Shown: positions 1 to 7,056 of the stretch, piece by piece
How positions within the stretch are numbered: position 1 is the stretch's first letter
Layout: each line of letters starts with the position of its first letter
NCBI GenBank assembly: GCA_002346535.1
Contig: DDZZ01000020.1
Span: 1 to 11,583 of the forward strand
Length of the DNA stretch: 11,583 nucleotides
Origin: Opitutales bacterium UBA2995
Lineage (GTDB): Bacteria; Verrucomicrobiota; Verrucomicrobiia; Opitutales; UBA2995
Direction of reading: 5' to 3'
Translations under genes and position numbers: made by a program
Notes under the pieces: generated by a model
What the model was told of the DNA's origin: nothing
Database searches by the model: none
Seen by the model: only the letters and a program-made list of their open reading frames with translations

Positions 1-411
1 CGGTTTGGTCGGGTCGTAGCGGACTCCCAATAGGTCATAGACCGTATTTTGATATTCCTTGCGGCTCAGGCGGTAGTGGGCTACCGCAGGGCGCGCCGCC
101 ATCCGCGCCGCCCGGCCTTCGCGAATGCGCTGATCCAGTTCGGCGATGACTTGGCCGATCTCCTCTGTGGTCGGCTGTGGTTCATCCTCGGGGGGCATTT
201 CACCGGCATTGATCTTCTCGACAACCTCGGCCCAGATTTGTCCGTCCGCGCCGGACTTGAAGTCCCGCGACAATTGATCCAGCCGCAGATCACCCTTCGA
301 CTTCTTGGGACCATGACAGCTCACGCAGTGCTTGGCGAGAAAACCCTCGAAGGGCTCGGCGCCGTACGCGAGCGAACTTAAAACAAGCAAAAGACAGATT
401 GAAATACGCAT
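1..411 (-). CDS. PSCyt1/DUF1587 c-type cytochrome protein, N-terminal part (runs off left edge)
   Basis: This is the first 137 codons of a gene that continues beyond position 1. It starts at an ATG (409-411) and is open to the edge. Residues 1-18 form a Sec signal peptide (hydrophobic core ICLLLVLSSLA, AYGA-type cleavage). A single c-type haem motif CVSCH lies at residues 29-33, and GEMPPED around residue 70 may supply the Met ligand, as in planctomycete cytochrome C domains (PSCyt1). The segment AHYRLSRKEYQNTVYDLLGV near the end is the start of a DUF1587 (PSD2) domain. By eye, 68 of 110 aligned residues match the complete 809-residue protein encoded at 7057-9486, so the missing part probably carries DUF1595/1592/1588/1585. 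The gene lies 73 bases downstream of the DUF1501 gene on the same strand and may be co-transcribed with it. In these families a DUF1552 gene often follows, which would be outside the window. The role is exported and presumably redox; the substrate is unknown. Confidence 0.9.
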   Translation of the reverse strand, partial: MRISICLLLVLSSLAYGAEPFEGFLAKHCVSCHGPKKSKGDLRLDQLSRDFKSGADGQIWAEVVEKINAGEMPPEDEPQPTTEEIGQVIAELDQRIREGRAARMAARPAVAHYRLSRKEYQNTVYDLLGVRYDPTKP

Positions 412-460
412 TGATTTACTTACCAAAAAGTAAAGAACCGAGATTACTTAGACAAGGTGG

Positions 461-485
461 GAAAATGATTTACGAACTCATTTTC
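461..485 (-). terminator. Hairpin immediately after the DUF1501 stop codon
   Basis: A perfect 8-base inverted repeat, GAAAATGA (461-468) and TCATTTTC (478-485), encloses a 9-base loop. On the minus strand it begins at the last base of the DUF1501 stop codon. The stem is AT-rich, and the bases after it are CCCACC rather than a T-run, so it is not a textbook Rho-independent terminator. It could be a weak terminator or attenuator, or an RNA-processing or stabilising element between the DUF1501 gene and the cytochrome gene downstream. The structure is seen directly; the function is inferred. Confidence 0.35.
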
Positions 486-1924
486 TAGCTAAGTAGCTCT
501 CCGATCACACCCTTGCCTTCGAAGCCAGTCAGGCGTTGCTCGAGCCCATTGTAATACCAGGTGAGGCGTTCGTGATCCAATCCCAGCAGATGGAGAGCGG
601 TGGCATGGAGTTCATAACTGTGCGTAACTTTGTCGACAGCCTTGAAGCCGAGCTCATCGGTTGCCCCGTAAGTGGTTCCCGGTTTGATCCCGCCTCCGGC
701 CAGCCAAGTGGTGAATCCGCCGCCGTTGTGGTCGCGTCCCTTGCCGGCACCGCCTTGAGAGGCAGGTTGACGGCCGAATTCGGAGGTGCAGATGACGAGG
801 GTATCTTCGAGCATGCCGCGGGACTTGAGATCCTTGAGCAGGGCGGACGCACCGGAATCAAGAATGGGTCCCCAGTAACCATGGTCGCGGGGTAAATCTT
901 CATGACTGTCCCAGTTAGGCCGGATCTTTTCCGCGGTGGTGTTCTCGGCCCCACAATAAATCTGCACGAAACGAACGCCCCGTTCGGCGAGCCTGCGGGC
1001 GAGCAGGCATTGTCGGCCAAAGGGCCCGGTCTGCGGGTGATCCAATTCGTAAAGTTTTCGGGTGGCTTCCGATTCCCCCCTCAAATCAGTTGCCTCGGGA
1101 GCGCTCAATTGGAGTCTGGCCGCCATTTCATAAGCCTTTATACGGGCTTCCAATTCGGTGTTTCCGGCACGCGGAGATTTGTGCAATTGATTGAGTTTCT
1201 GCAGGAGTGAGAGGCCTGCTCGGTCACGGGCGGGACTTGCCATTTCAAAAGATTTAGGCGGAAAGAGGTCGGCGATGGGCTGATCGGGATCGTTCACGTT
1301 GACGGTGGTCGCCTGATGCTGGGCAGGCAGAAATCCAGCTCCCCAATTGATTATGCCACCCGGGGGTAGCCCTCTTTTGTCCGGAAGGACCACAAAGGAG
1401 GGCAGGTTGTCGGTTTCACAACCCAGACCGTAAGTTACCCAGGAGCCCATGCTCGGAAATCCGGGAAGAATTTGCCCGGTGTTCATCATGAAATTGCCCG
1501 GGCCGTGCAGGGCGGTCTTGCTCTGCATCGAGTAAATGAAACTCATGTCATCCACGCAGGTGGAGAGTTTGGGCAAAAGATCACTCATCCAGATGCCGGA
1601 TTGGCCATGCTGGCGGAATTTCCAGAAACTCGGTTGGCAATTGCCTGGCTTGGAGGCAAAGAACTGAAGTTTTCCATCCGGATCAAAGGGCGTACCTGCT
1701 CGTCTTTCCAGTTCCGGTTTGTAGTCGAAGGTGTCGACATGGCTGAGCCCGCCAGAGCAAAAGATCTGAATCACCCGCTTGGCTCGGGCAGGGAAATGAG
1801 TGCCGGAGACTGGAGCGGGTGATGCGCAAAGCATCGAAGATAGAGCGAGCCCGCCAAATCCACCCGCCGCCTTATGGAGGAAGCTTCTTCGAGAAGGAGA
1901 TAATGGTCTATTTAAATTGGACAT
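485..1924 (-). CDS. DUF1501 family protein, Tat-exported (alkaline-phosphatase-like fold)
   Basis: This is a complete 479-residue protein, typical for DUF1501. A Tat signal is visible: SRRSFL at residues 11-16, a hydrophobic stretch GGFGGLALSSML, then an alanine-rich cleavage region near residue 40. Family landmarks follow: FCSGGLSHVDTFDYKPEL (about 55-72), a WDSHEDLPRDHGYWGP segment (338-353), TSEFGR (380-385) and GRDHN with GGGFTTWLAGGGIK (396-414). DUF1501 belongs to the alkaline-phosphatase/sulfatase-like superfamily, but no enzymatic activity is settled. These genes usually sit directly after a DUF1549/DUF1553 cytochrome gene. Here the gene leads its own transcription unit, with a divergent intergenic region upstream and a DUF1587-type cytochrome gene downstream. 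The ATG at 1922-1924 is the only start that keeps the whole Tat signal; no Shine-Dalgarno is visible. The coding sequence is GC-richer than the genes to its right. The family call is firm; the function is not. Confidence 0.93.
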   Translation of the reverse strand: MSNLNRPLSPSRRSFLHKAAGGFGGLALSSMLCASPAPVSGTHFPARAKRVIQIFCSGGLSHVDTFDYKPELERRAGTPFDPDGKLQFFASKPGNCQPSFWKFRQHGQSGIWMSDLLPKLSTCVDDMSFIYSMQSKTALHGPGNFMMNTGQILPGFPSMGSWVTYGLGCETDNLPSFVVLPDKRGLPPGGIINWGAGFLPAQHQATTVNVNDPDQPIADLFPPKSFEMASPARDRAGLSLLQKLNQLHKSPRAGNTELEARIKAYEMAARLQLSAPEATDLRGESEATRKLYELDHPQTGPFGRQCLLARRLAERGVRFVQIYCGAENTTAEKIRPNWDSHEDLPRDHGYWGPILDSGASALLKDLKSRGMLEDTLVICTSEFGRQPASQGGAGKGRDHNGGGFTTWLAGGGIKPGTTYGATDELGFKAVDKVTHSYELHATALHLLGLDHERLTWYYNGLEQRLTGFEGKGVIGELLS

Positions 1925-2097
1925 ATCGTAATTGGATTATCGTATGTTCGAATATCTCCGCTTCAAGATTTTAGCATAAACCTTTGCGTATATTTTCTGT
2001 CGATTTGCGACAAACTTCCGATCGCTAAATAGAAAGATAATTTTTAGTTTTGATTTTAATAGTGCGGAAAAAGTGAAAAGGTTTGATACTATGCTTT
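1925..2097. promoter_or_regulatory. Divergent intergenic region with a small dyad
   Basis: This AT-rich gap separates the DUF1501 gene (leftward) from the MenH-like gene (rightward), so it should hold both promoters. A perfect dyad TGTCG-n5-CGACA lies at 1998-2012 and could be an operator or a chance repeat. On the minus strand TCGACA (1998-2003) resembles a -35 box, but the best -10 match downstream (TATGCT) is 19 bases away. On the plus strand GATAAT (2036-2041) resembles a -10 box without a convincing -35. An AAAAGG tract at 2076-2081 is a possible Shine-Dalgarno for the rightward gene. Individual promoter assignments are weak; that promoters lie here follows from the layout. Confidence 0.35.
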
Positions 2098-2820
2098 GTG
2101 TCCAAATTTTTTTGTATTCATGGAAATTTTCAAACTCCTTCCGCTTGGAAACCCTTAGCGGAGAATCTAAAAGCTAGGAATGTCAATTTGGACGTCATTC
2201 CCGTAAACCTAGAAAATTATTCGTTTGATGGATTTGATCGTTGGGTAGATGGTTTTTGCAACAGCGTCGAGACTCAGTCATCTCATGAGAAATCTTTTTT
2301 GTTGGGTTATTCATTGGGTGGTCGATTGGCTCTGCATGCTTGTCTTTCCCGACCCGACCTTTGGGATGCCGCCATTGTTGTCGGTGCGGATCCGGGACTG
2401 GAATCCGAAGAAGATAAAAGATTGCAATTAGAGAGAGACCGAAATTGGGCGAGAAGATTGACAAGCGAACCCTTGGAAAAGTTGGCGGACGAGTGGGATA
2501 AACAGCCTGTGTTTTGCGGGCTCAAAAATCAGGCTCCTCGGAATCCGGGTGAGATGGACGCAAGTAAACTTAGTCGACAGTTTGAGGTTTTTTCCAAGGG
2601 CCTTCAGCAAAACCTGGTGCCCAAATTAGCCGAACTGAAGAGCCCGCCGGTTTTGTTCTTATCCGGGGAGAAGGATCAGAAGTATCAAAAGATTGGTCAG
2701 GAATTAGCGAAATCGTCTCCCATAGTTAAAGCCCAAGTAGTCGCAGATGCAGGACATCGCGTTCCCTGGGAAAACCCGGAAACCTTTGTCCAAGTTTTGA
2801 TTGATTTTGCCTTTGGTTGA
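2098..2820 (+). CDS. MenH-like alpha/beta hydrolase
   Basis: This is an alpha/beta-fold hydrolase of about 240 residues, close in length to MenH (2-succinyl-6-hydroxy-2,4-cyclohexadiene-1-carboxylate synthase of menaquinone synthesis). Numbered from the GTG at 2098, the visible motifs are the oxyanion HG motif CIHGNF (6-11), the nucleophile elbow GYSLGGRLAL (Ser72), the acid in SGEKDQKY (Asp193) and the histidine in DAGHRVPWENP (His220). Between them, ADEWDKQPVFCGL resembles the DWYQQPVF-type segment of MenH, which distinguishes it from generic hydrolases. No other men genes are in the window, so a different substrate remains possible. The protein is cytoplasmic; no signal peptide is seen. 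The start is uncertain: the frame opens at TTG 2083 or GTG 2098, and neither has a well-spaced Shine-Dalgarno. The best-spaced ATG (2091) is out of frame. The gene is 27 bases upstream of the small membrane protein gene and diverges from the DUF1501 gene. Confidence 0.8.
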   Translation: MSKFFCIHGNFQTPSAWKPLAENLKARNVNLDVIPVNLENYSFDGFDRWVDGFCNSVETQSSHEKSFLLGYSLGGRLALHACLSRPDLWDAAIVVGADPGLESEEDKRLQLERDRNWARRLTSEPLEKLADEWDKQPVFCGLKNQAPRNPGEMDASKLSRQFEVFSKGLQQNLVPKLAELKSPPVLFLSGEKDQKYQKIGQELAKSSPIVKAQVVADAGHRVPWENPETFVQVLIDFAFG

Positions 2821-2847
2821 ATTCTTACCCCTTATGCATGTAACGAT

Positions 2848-3144
2848 ATGAAAACATCAACGAAACTTCTCATCTCGGGTGCCGTGATTATTTCTCTAAG
2901 CCTGGTCGTTTTTGGAGCCGATGCTTTTCTAAATCTCCTTACTTTCTATCAAAATTTTGAGAGTCCCAGTACGAGCGAGATGGCTGAAGGCATAAGTGAT
3001 TCCATAGGATCTGCGTTGTTTGGTGTCGCAGGGGGGTTCTTGGGGGTATGTGTCTTCCTCAGTGGGTTAATCAGTATCTTTTTCGAAAAACGTAACCCAA
3101 TTGACGGTGATGCTTCCAAAAGAAGAAGGTTCACAGAATATTGA
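2848..3144 (+). CDS. Small two-helix membrane protein, hypothetical
   Basis: A 98-residue protein of no family I can name with confidence. It has two hydrophobic segments, about residues 7-31 and 57-78, joined by a polar loop rich in Ser and Glu (about 36-54), and a charged tail containing KRRR. The loop and second helix (AEGISDSIGSALFGVAGGFL) loosely resemble the helix of MotA/TolQ/ExbB-type channel proteins, which have the form 'I..AL..T..G'. The protein is much shorter than those and may only look similar. It starts at ATG 2848 without an obvious Shine-Dalgarno and follows the MenH-like gene by 27 bases, so the two are probably co-transcribed. Its 3' end faces the stop of the pyruvyl-transferase-like gene across 58 bases. 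Reality as a gene is fairly likely given the coherent membrane topology; function is unknown. Confidence 0.6.
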   Translation: MKTSTKLLISGAVIISLSLVVFGADAFLNLLTFYQNFESPSTSEMAEGISDSIGSALFGVAGGFLGVCVFLSGLISIFFEKRNPIDGDASKRRRFTEY

Positions 3145-3202
3145 TGAAAAAGCGAATGATCATGAGCATCCATTTTCCAAATACTCTTAAAATTACCTTT
3201 TT

Positions 3203-4471
3203 CTAAGTAATATTTCTACGAACCTGACCGATACATTTTTGGTTTAAGGAATTAACGTAGTCTTGGGCTTTTTTTGCCCGTTCGATGCATCCCTGTGGAT
3301 CATTCGCCAATTCCAAGACCGCTGCGGTCAGTCTATCCATGTCGAACTTGGAATCACTGTCAAAATACCAGTCGCTCAAACCGATATCCTTCCACATGAA
3401 TCCCTTGGTCGTTTGTTCACGGAATCTTCCAAGGAGGGCAGGGATTCCATTGCCAATACACATTATGGGAGAATGTTGTTCCAATCCGAAAAGCCCGGCA
3501 GATTGAAGATAGGTACTCAGGGCTTCGTCGGTGAGCCAGTATTCACTTTTCCATACCACTCTTTTCTGAACATCTTTTGGTAGTCGATCATAGACAAATT
3601 TTTTGCCCAATTTAATTTGAGTCATATCTTCGGGGCAGATCAGGACTTTTATGGATGTTTGCCGAATTAAGGAGGTGATGGCTTCCCGGTAAGGTTTGAG
3701 ATCCTTTTCAGCCATTTCCTGATTCCGTAGGTGTAGATGTTTCCATTCACTTTCCGGTTTCTCCCTACCGGGTAATTCCCATTCCGGAGTTTTACGGTAC
3801 CTGGGAATCATACAGAGAAATTTTTTGTTCTCCAATTGGTTGTCCTTGAGAAATTGATGGGCTTTCTTTTCGTTAAGAATATCAAAGCCGAAAGCACCGT
3901 CGGGGCCAAATTCCATGACCGGACAGTTTACACCCTTGGAGCGGGCCACTTCAAGTGACATGGAATCCCTGAAGAAAGTGAACTGGGATTGACTGAGTAA
4001 AGACACGATTCTTTCATCTGCCCTTTCCGTGGGAAGACTTATTCCGTAAACACCGAAAGGTTTGCCTGTTTGCTTAATCCATTCTTCCACGCTACGAGGA
4101 GAAACCAGCCAGGGTCCGGAACCGTGAAGAAAGAAATCGATCTCCTTAAAAAGTTCATGAATCTCACCAATACGATTCCATGTTTTGCGGCTTCCACCTG
4201 CCGTGGTGATTTTAAGTCTGGGAAATCTTCGGAGTAGCATTTCCTTTACTCCGCGATCCACATAGCTTGCCCAAAGCGTAACTTCTGCTTCCGGCAGGTG
4301 CTTTTCAAGTATCGCAAGCAGACCGGGTGAGTGCGCGATGTCTCCAATATTGATTGTTTGCCAGCTTGAACGCAGGAGAATTCTTGGCTTTTTCTGATCC
4401 TTTGCACTTGTGCGGATTGCGGAGATCAATGATCCGGCAATACTGGTAGTACAAAAATGTCTGCGATTCAT
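3203..4471 (-). CDS. Polysaccharide pyruvyl-transferase-like protein with a Tat-like signal
   Basis: This 422-residue protein has the layout of the polysaccharide pyruvyl transferase family (PF04230). NIGDIAHSPGLLAIL (41-55) is the N-terminal glycine/aspartate motif, FFRDSMSLEVARSKGV (166-181) is the 'RD..S' motif, and EQHSPIMCIGNGIP (330-343) matches the C-terminal 'H..A...G.P' motif, with Glu-Gln where Arg-x is usual before His. The family moves pyruvate from phosphoenolpyruvate to glycans as a ketal; some members have other roles. The N-terminus, NRRHFCTTSIAGSLISAI, looks like a short Tat leader, which is odd for an enzyme that needs cytoplasmic phosphoenolpyruvate. It is the last gene of the leftward run. 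Its ATG overlaps the stop of the preceding gene by 4 bases (ATGA, 4468-4471), so translation is probably coupled. The family call is good; location and reaction are uncertain. Confidence 0.82.
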   Translation of the reverse strand: MNRRHFCTTSIAGSLISAIRTSAKDQKKPRILLRSSWQTINIGDIAHSPGLLAILEKHLPEAEVTLWASYVDRGVKEMLLRRFPRLKITTAGGSRKTWNRIGEIHELFKEIDFFLHGSGPWLVSPRSVEEWIKQTGKPFGVYGISLPTERADERIVSLLSQSQFTFFRDSMSLEVARSKGVNCPVMEFGPDGAFGFDILNEKKAHQFLKDNQLENKKFLCMIPRYRKTPEWELPGREKPESEWKHLHLRNQEMAEKDLKPYREAITSLIRQTSIKVLICPEDMTQIKLGKKFVYDRLPKDVQKRVVWKSEYWLTDEALSTYLQSAGLFGLEQHSPIMCIGNGIPALLGRFREQTTKGFMWKDIGLSDWYFDSDSKFDMDRLTAAVLELANDPQGCIERAKKAQDYVNSLNQKCIGQVRRNIT

Positions 4472-5685
4472 TTCGGTAAGGGTGGAATGGGATTTGGAAT
4501 GATAGAAGGGTTCGCTTCCAAAAATCTTGGTCGCAGATCAAACATATGCATTCTTTCTTCTCTTGGAATATCTGAAACGTTCCATGCTTTGGGGAAAATG
4601 CGGACAACCCGACCCGGACGAATGCCTTCGAGCAGTTCATTCATGTGAGCTTTGATCTCATAACCGCTATGCCCCGGTGGAGGGTTTGTGATAGTTGAAA
4701 TCTTTTCGATTCGCCATGGCTTTTTGTCATTTCCCTGATCCCAGGTGCGCAAGTTGGATTCGGATACGGCAAGTAATCCAGTGGTATTTTCTGAAAAGGT
4801 TTCTTGATCCAATTTTTCGTATCCCTGATACGGTACAAGAGTAATTTGGCCAGAGCCTTTCTCCAGGTGATTGACCTCAATAACCTGTGCAGGGCAACCC
4901 CGCTTCTTTAGATACTCGAGATATTTGTAATATTGTCTTTCGGTCGCTCTTGTACGACTTTCTTCGTCCGTCCAAATTTCGGTGATTCTTCCCGGGCCGA
5001 AAAGGGTGCACCAGGTAAGATTGAAGAGCACTTCCTGGTTTTCTCGTAATCCATCCTTTCTCAATAAATTTGTTCCCTTCCAAACTTTAAGAGATGAATC
5101 AAAATCAAAAACCTGAGTGCCGGTTAGTCCCTCCGGTTTCTCTTTCCCATAGTCTTTTCGCTTACAGGTAAGTTTTCCTTCTTCGTGATCAATATGTGTA
5201 ATTTGCCAGGTGGTTTTTTGACGAAGATAAAATGAAAAATCATCTTCCAGACGGAAAGCCTGACTGTAGGGTGAGACAGGTGAGTATTGATTCGGTTGAT
5301 TTCGAATTTGCTGGAAATATTGAGTTTCAAGAAGTGGAACCTTATACATTCCCTGCTTGCCTAGAAAAAATATACCGTGCATGTGCGTACCCAAGTCAAT
5401 ATCGCGGATTGTGGCGGGGGCACCATGCCTGTAAATCAGACCATAGGGAAGCATTTCGAAATGATGGGGAAGGTCCCAATGATATTTATTGTGTTCATCC
5501 GAGCGGTCAGGGCGAACGATTCCCATGCGGTTCACATGATCAATCATGGTAATCTCTCCACCCATAAACTTGGCATGCTTTAAGGAGGGGAATTGATCGG
5601 GGTAAGCAATTGATTTGTTTTTGTCGGAGAAAACGAACAACTGAATTCCAAAAAGGAGGGAGAACAGAACCGTGATCAATTTCAT
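4468..5685 (-). CDS. Secreted protein of unknown family (405 aa)
   Basis: I do not recognise a named domain. Residues 1-20 (MKLITVLFSLLFGIQLFVFS) form a signal peptide or N-terminal anchor. The first third is dense in His, Arg and Asp and reads as strongly conserved: GGEITMIDHVNRMGIVRPDR (42-61), DLPHHFEMLPYGLIYRHGAP (71-90) and DLGTHMHGIFFLGKQG (97-112, with an HxH pair). Several short 'G.IT.ID....' strands (about 43-49, and again in ITHIDHEEGKL and RITEIW) suggest repeated small beta-barrel units, but this is only a visual impression. The second half contains a charged helix (RATERQYYKYLEYLKKRGCPAQVIEV). It is locked between DUF1552 and the pyruvyl-transferase-like gene by 4-base ATGA overlaps on both sides (5682-5685 and 4468-4471). 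Its product is therefore probably needed together with theirs. Existence as a gene is certain; function is unknown. Confidence 0.9.
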   Translation of the reverse strand: MKLITVLFSLLFGIQLFVFSDKNKSIAYPDQFPSLKHAKFMGGEITMIDHVNRMGIVRPDRSDEHNKYHWDLPHHFEMLPYGLIYRHGAPATIRDIDLGTHMHGIFFLGKQGMYKVPLLETQYFQQIRNQPNQYSPVSPYSQAFRLEDDFSFYLRQKTTWQITHIDHEEGKLTCKRKDYGKEKPEGLTGTQVFDFDSSLKVWKGTNLLRKDGLRENQEVLFNLTWCTLFGPGRITEIWTDEESRTRATERQYYKYLEYLKKRGCPAQVIEVNHLEKGSGQITLVPYQGYEKLDQETFSENTTGLLAVSESNLRTWDQGNDKKPWRIEKISTITNPPPGHSGYEIKAHMNELLEGIRPGRVVRIFPKAWNVSDIPREERMHMFDLRPRFLEANPSIIPNPIPPLPK

Positions 5686-7046
5686 GCCAGAAGTTCGGAC
5701 AAGGGCTTGAGGCTGTCCGAAAAGGAATCGATTTCTGTTCCGGCCATCTTACCCATGGTCAAAAGTAAATTACTCAATCTGGCTTCCGCGTTGAGGGGGC
5801 GGGAACAGAGGCGGTAGTGTGCCTGTGAATCAGAAAGGTCATATCCATCAAAATGGCCCTGATTGAAATCTAGGTGCTGGCCATGCCGGTAACCCAAGGC
5901 AGTTCCTCCTGCCAAAACAGTCGGGACGTTCGCGTTCCCATGACTGTGTCCATAGGCCATTCCGCTCCCGTATAGACACTGCGTGGAATCAATCAACTTG
6001 CCGTGTTCATCCTCCACTTGTGAAAGCCGGTCAATGAAGTAGGCAAACTGTTCATAGTTGAAGATATCACTCTCGGTAAGTCGACGGAGTTGTTCGGGAT
6101 CTCCATTGTGATGGGAAAGGGAATGCCTGGTCTGATTAAGGTTGATTTCCGGGATGGGTAATCCTTTGCCTTCGTCACCAGTGCTGAAAGTGATTACACG
6201 GGTGATGTCCGTCTCGAAGGCGAGCACCATGAGATCATACATGGTGCGGAAATAATCGCCCACTTCTTGCTGGGGTACCTCACGGTTAAGTTTCCTCGTC
6301 TGTGATTCTGAAATCCTTGGGCGGGGAATATCCAGCCAATCTTCGGCTCTTTCGGTTCTTATTTCCACTTCCCGAACGGATGTGAGATACTGATCGAGGC
6401 GGGACTTGTCCTCGTTACCCATCTCCCGATTGAGTTTACGGGCCTCTCCAAGAACAAGATCGAGGATACTGCCCGTTTTCTTCAGTTCTTTTCTTTGCTG
6501 TTCAACCCCACCTTCAGGAGATGTGAAAAGCCGTTTAAATACTTCTGAAGGTTTTTTCTCCGCTGGAATGGCGATGCCATCTGCATTGTATGAAAGGGTT
6601 CTGCCGGTATTTCCCAGTGCAATGCTAGGAAAACGGGTGTGAGGTGCCTGCTTTTGGGCAATGAGCTGATCGATGGAAACGGAGTTTCGTGCGGTCGGTC
6701 CCGCCTGAGCACCTGTTAACCACACAGGCTGACATCCATGTTGATGACCGATGGCCCGTGGGTGATGCAGACCACTGATCGGGGTGATTAAATCACGATG
6801 GCGCTCCAATGGTTTCAGACACTTACTGAATTGATAATCCTTTCCTTGCTGAAGGATTTGATAATCCAGGGTATTGACTCCGTTGGGAAGATAAATGAAC
6901 ACACTCCTGATTGGCGCTATTTTTTTTGCAGATAATTTGGCATGGAGGGGACGCATGCAGTCAAACATGGGCAAGGCAAGGCTCACCCCTAAACCCTTGA
7001 GTACATGCCTACGATTGATCAGCCAGTTTTGTCTTCTTATGTTCAT
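5682..7046 (-). CDS. DUF1552 family protein, Tat-exported
   Basis: A complete 454-residue DUF1552 protein. The leader carries a twin-arginine motif NRRHVLKGLG (11-20) and a hydrophobic stretch VSLALPMF. Family segments follow: RSVFIYLPNGVNT (47-59), ISGLHHPRAIGHQHG (90-104), FETDITRVITFSTGDEG (277-293), HSLSHHNGDP (308-317) and YGSGMAYGHSHGNANVPTVLAGG (359-381). DUF1552 proteins are the regular partners of DUF1587/DUF1592/DUF1588/DUF1585 cytochrome proteins, as here, where such a gene ends 10 bases upstream. They are related to DUF1501 and likewise lack a settled activity; the several His-rich loops could bind metal. The gene overlaps the next one by 4 bases (ATGA). An alternative start earlier in the frame is not needed because ATG 7046 keeps the entire Tat signal. 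Confidence 0.93.
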   Translation of the reverse strand: MNIRRQNWLINRRHVLKGLGVSLALPMFDCMRPLHAKLSAKKIAPIRSVFIYLPNGVNTLDYQILQQGKDYQFSKCLKPLERHRDLITPISGLHHPRAIGHQHGCQPVWLTGAQAGPTARNSVSIDQLIAQKQAPHTRFPSIALGNTGRTLSYNADGIAIPAEKKPSEVFKRLFTSPEGGVEQQRKELKKTGSILDLVLGEARKLNREMGNEDKSRLDQYLTSVREVEIRTERAEDWLDIPRPRISESQTRKLNREVPQQEVGDYFRTMYDLMVLAFETDITRVITFSTGDEGKGLPIPEINLNQTRHSLSHHNGDPEQLRRLTESDIFNYEQFAYFIDRLSQVEDEHGKLIDSTQCLYGSGMAYGHSHGNANVPTVLAGGTALGYRHGQHLDFNQGHFDGYDLSDSQAHYRLCSRPLNAEARLSNLLLTMGKMAGTEIDSFSDSLKPLSELLA

Positions 7047-7056
7047 GGTATCTGAG

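Noticed and set aside
681..690. Idea that a second CxxCH motif in the 809-residue protein is unusual
   Set aside because: The motif CASCH at residues 686-690 (about 7417-7431 on the minus strand) is typical of the DUF1588 region in this family, so two haem sites are expected rather than novel. The coordinates given here are residue numbers.
536..1210. Plus-strand open frames of 119 and 102 residues
   Set aside because: They are antisense to the DUF1501 gene, which is convincing over its entire length, and contain no domain I recognise.
3145..3211. Possible bidirectional terminator between the convergent genes
   Set aside because: Only weak structures are present: a palindrome ATGATCAT and a 5-base repeat ATTAC/GTAAT (3192-3196, 3207-3211) that extends into the coding end. 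Neither gives a stable stem followed by a T-run.
7047..7056. Separate promoter for the DUF1552 gene
   Set aside because: The 10-base gap leaves no room for one, and no credible -35/-10 pair was seen in the end of the upstream gene.
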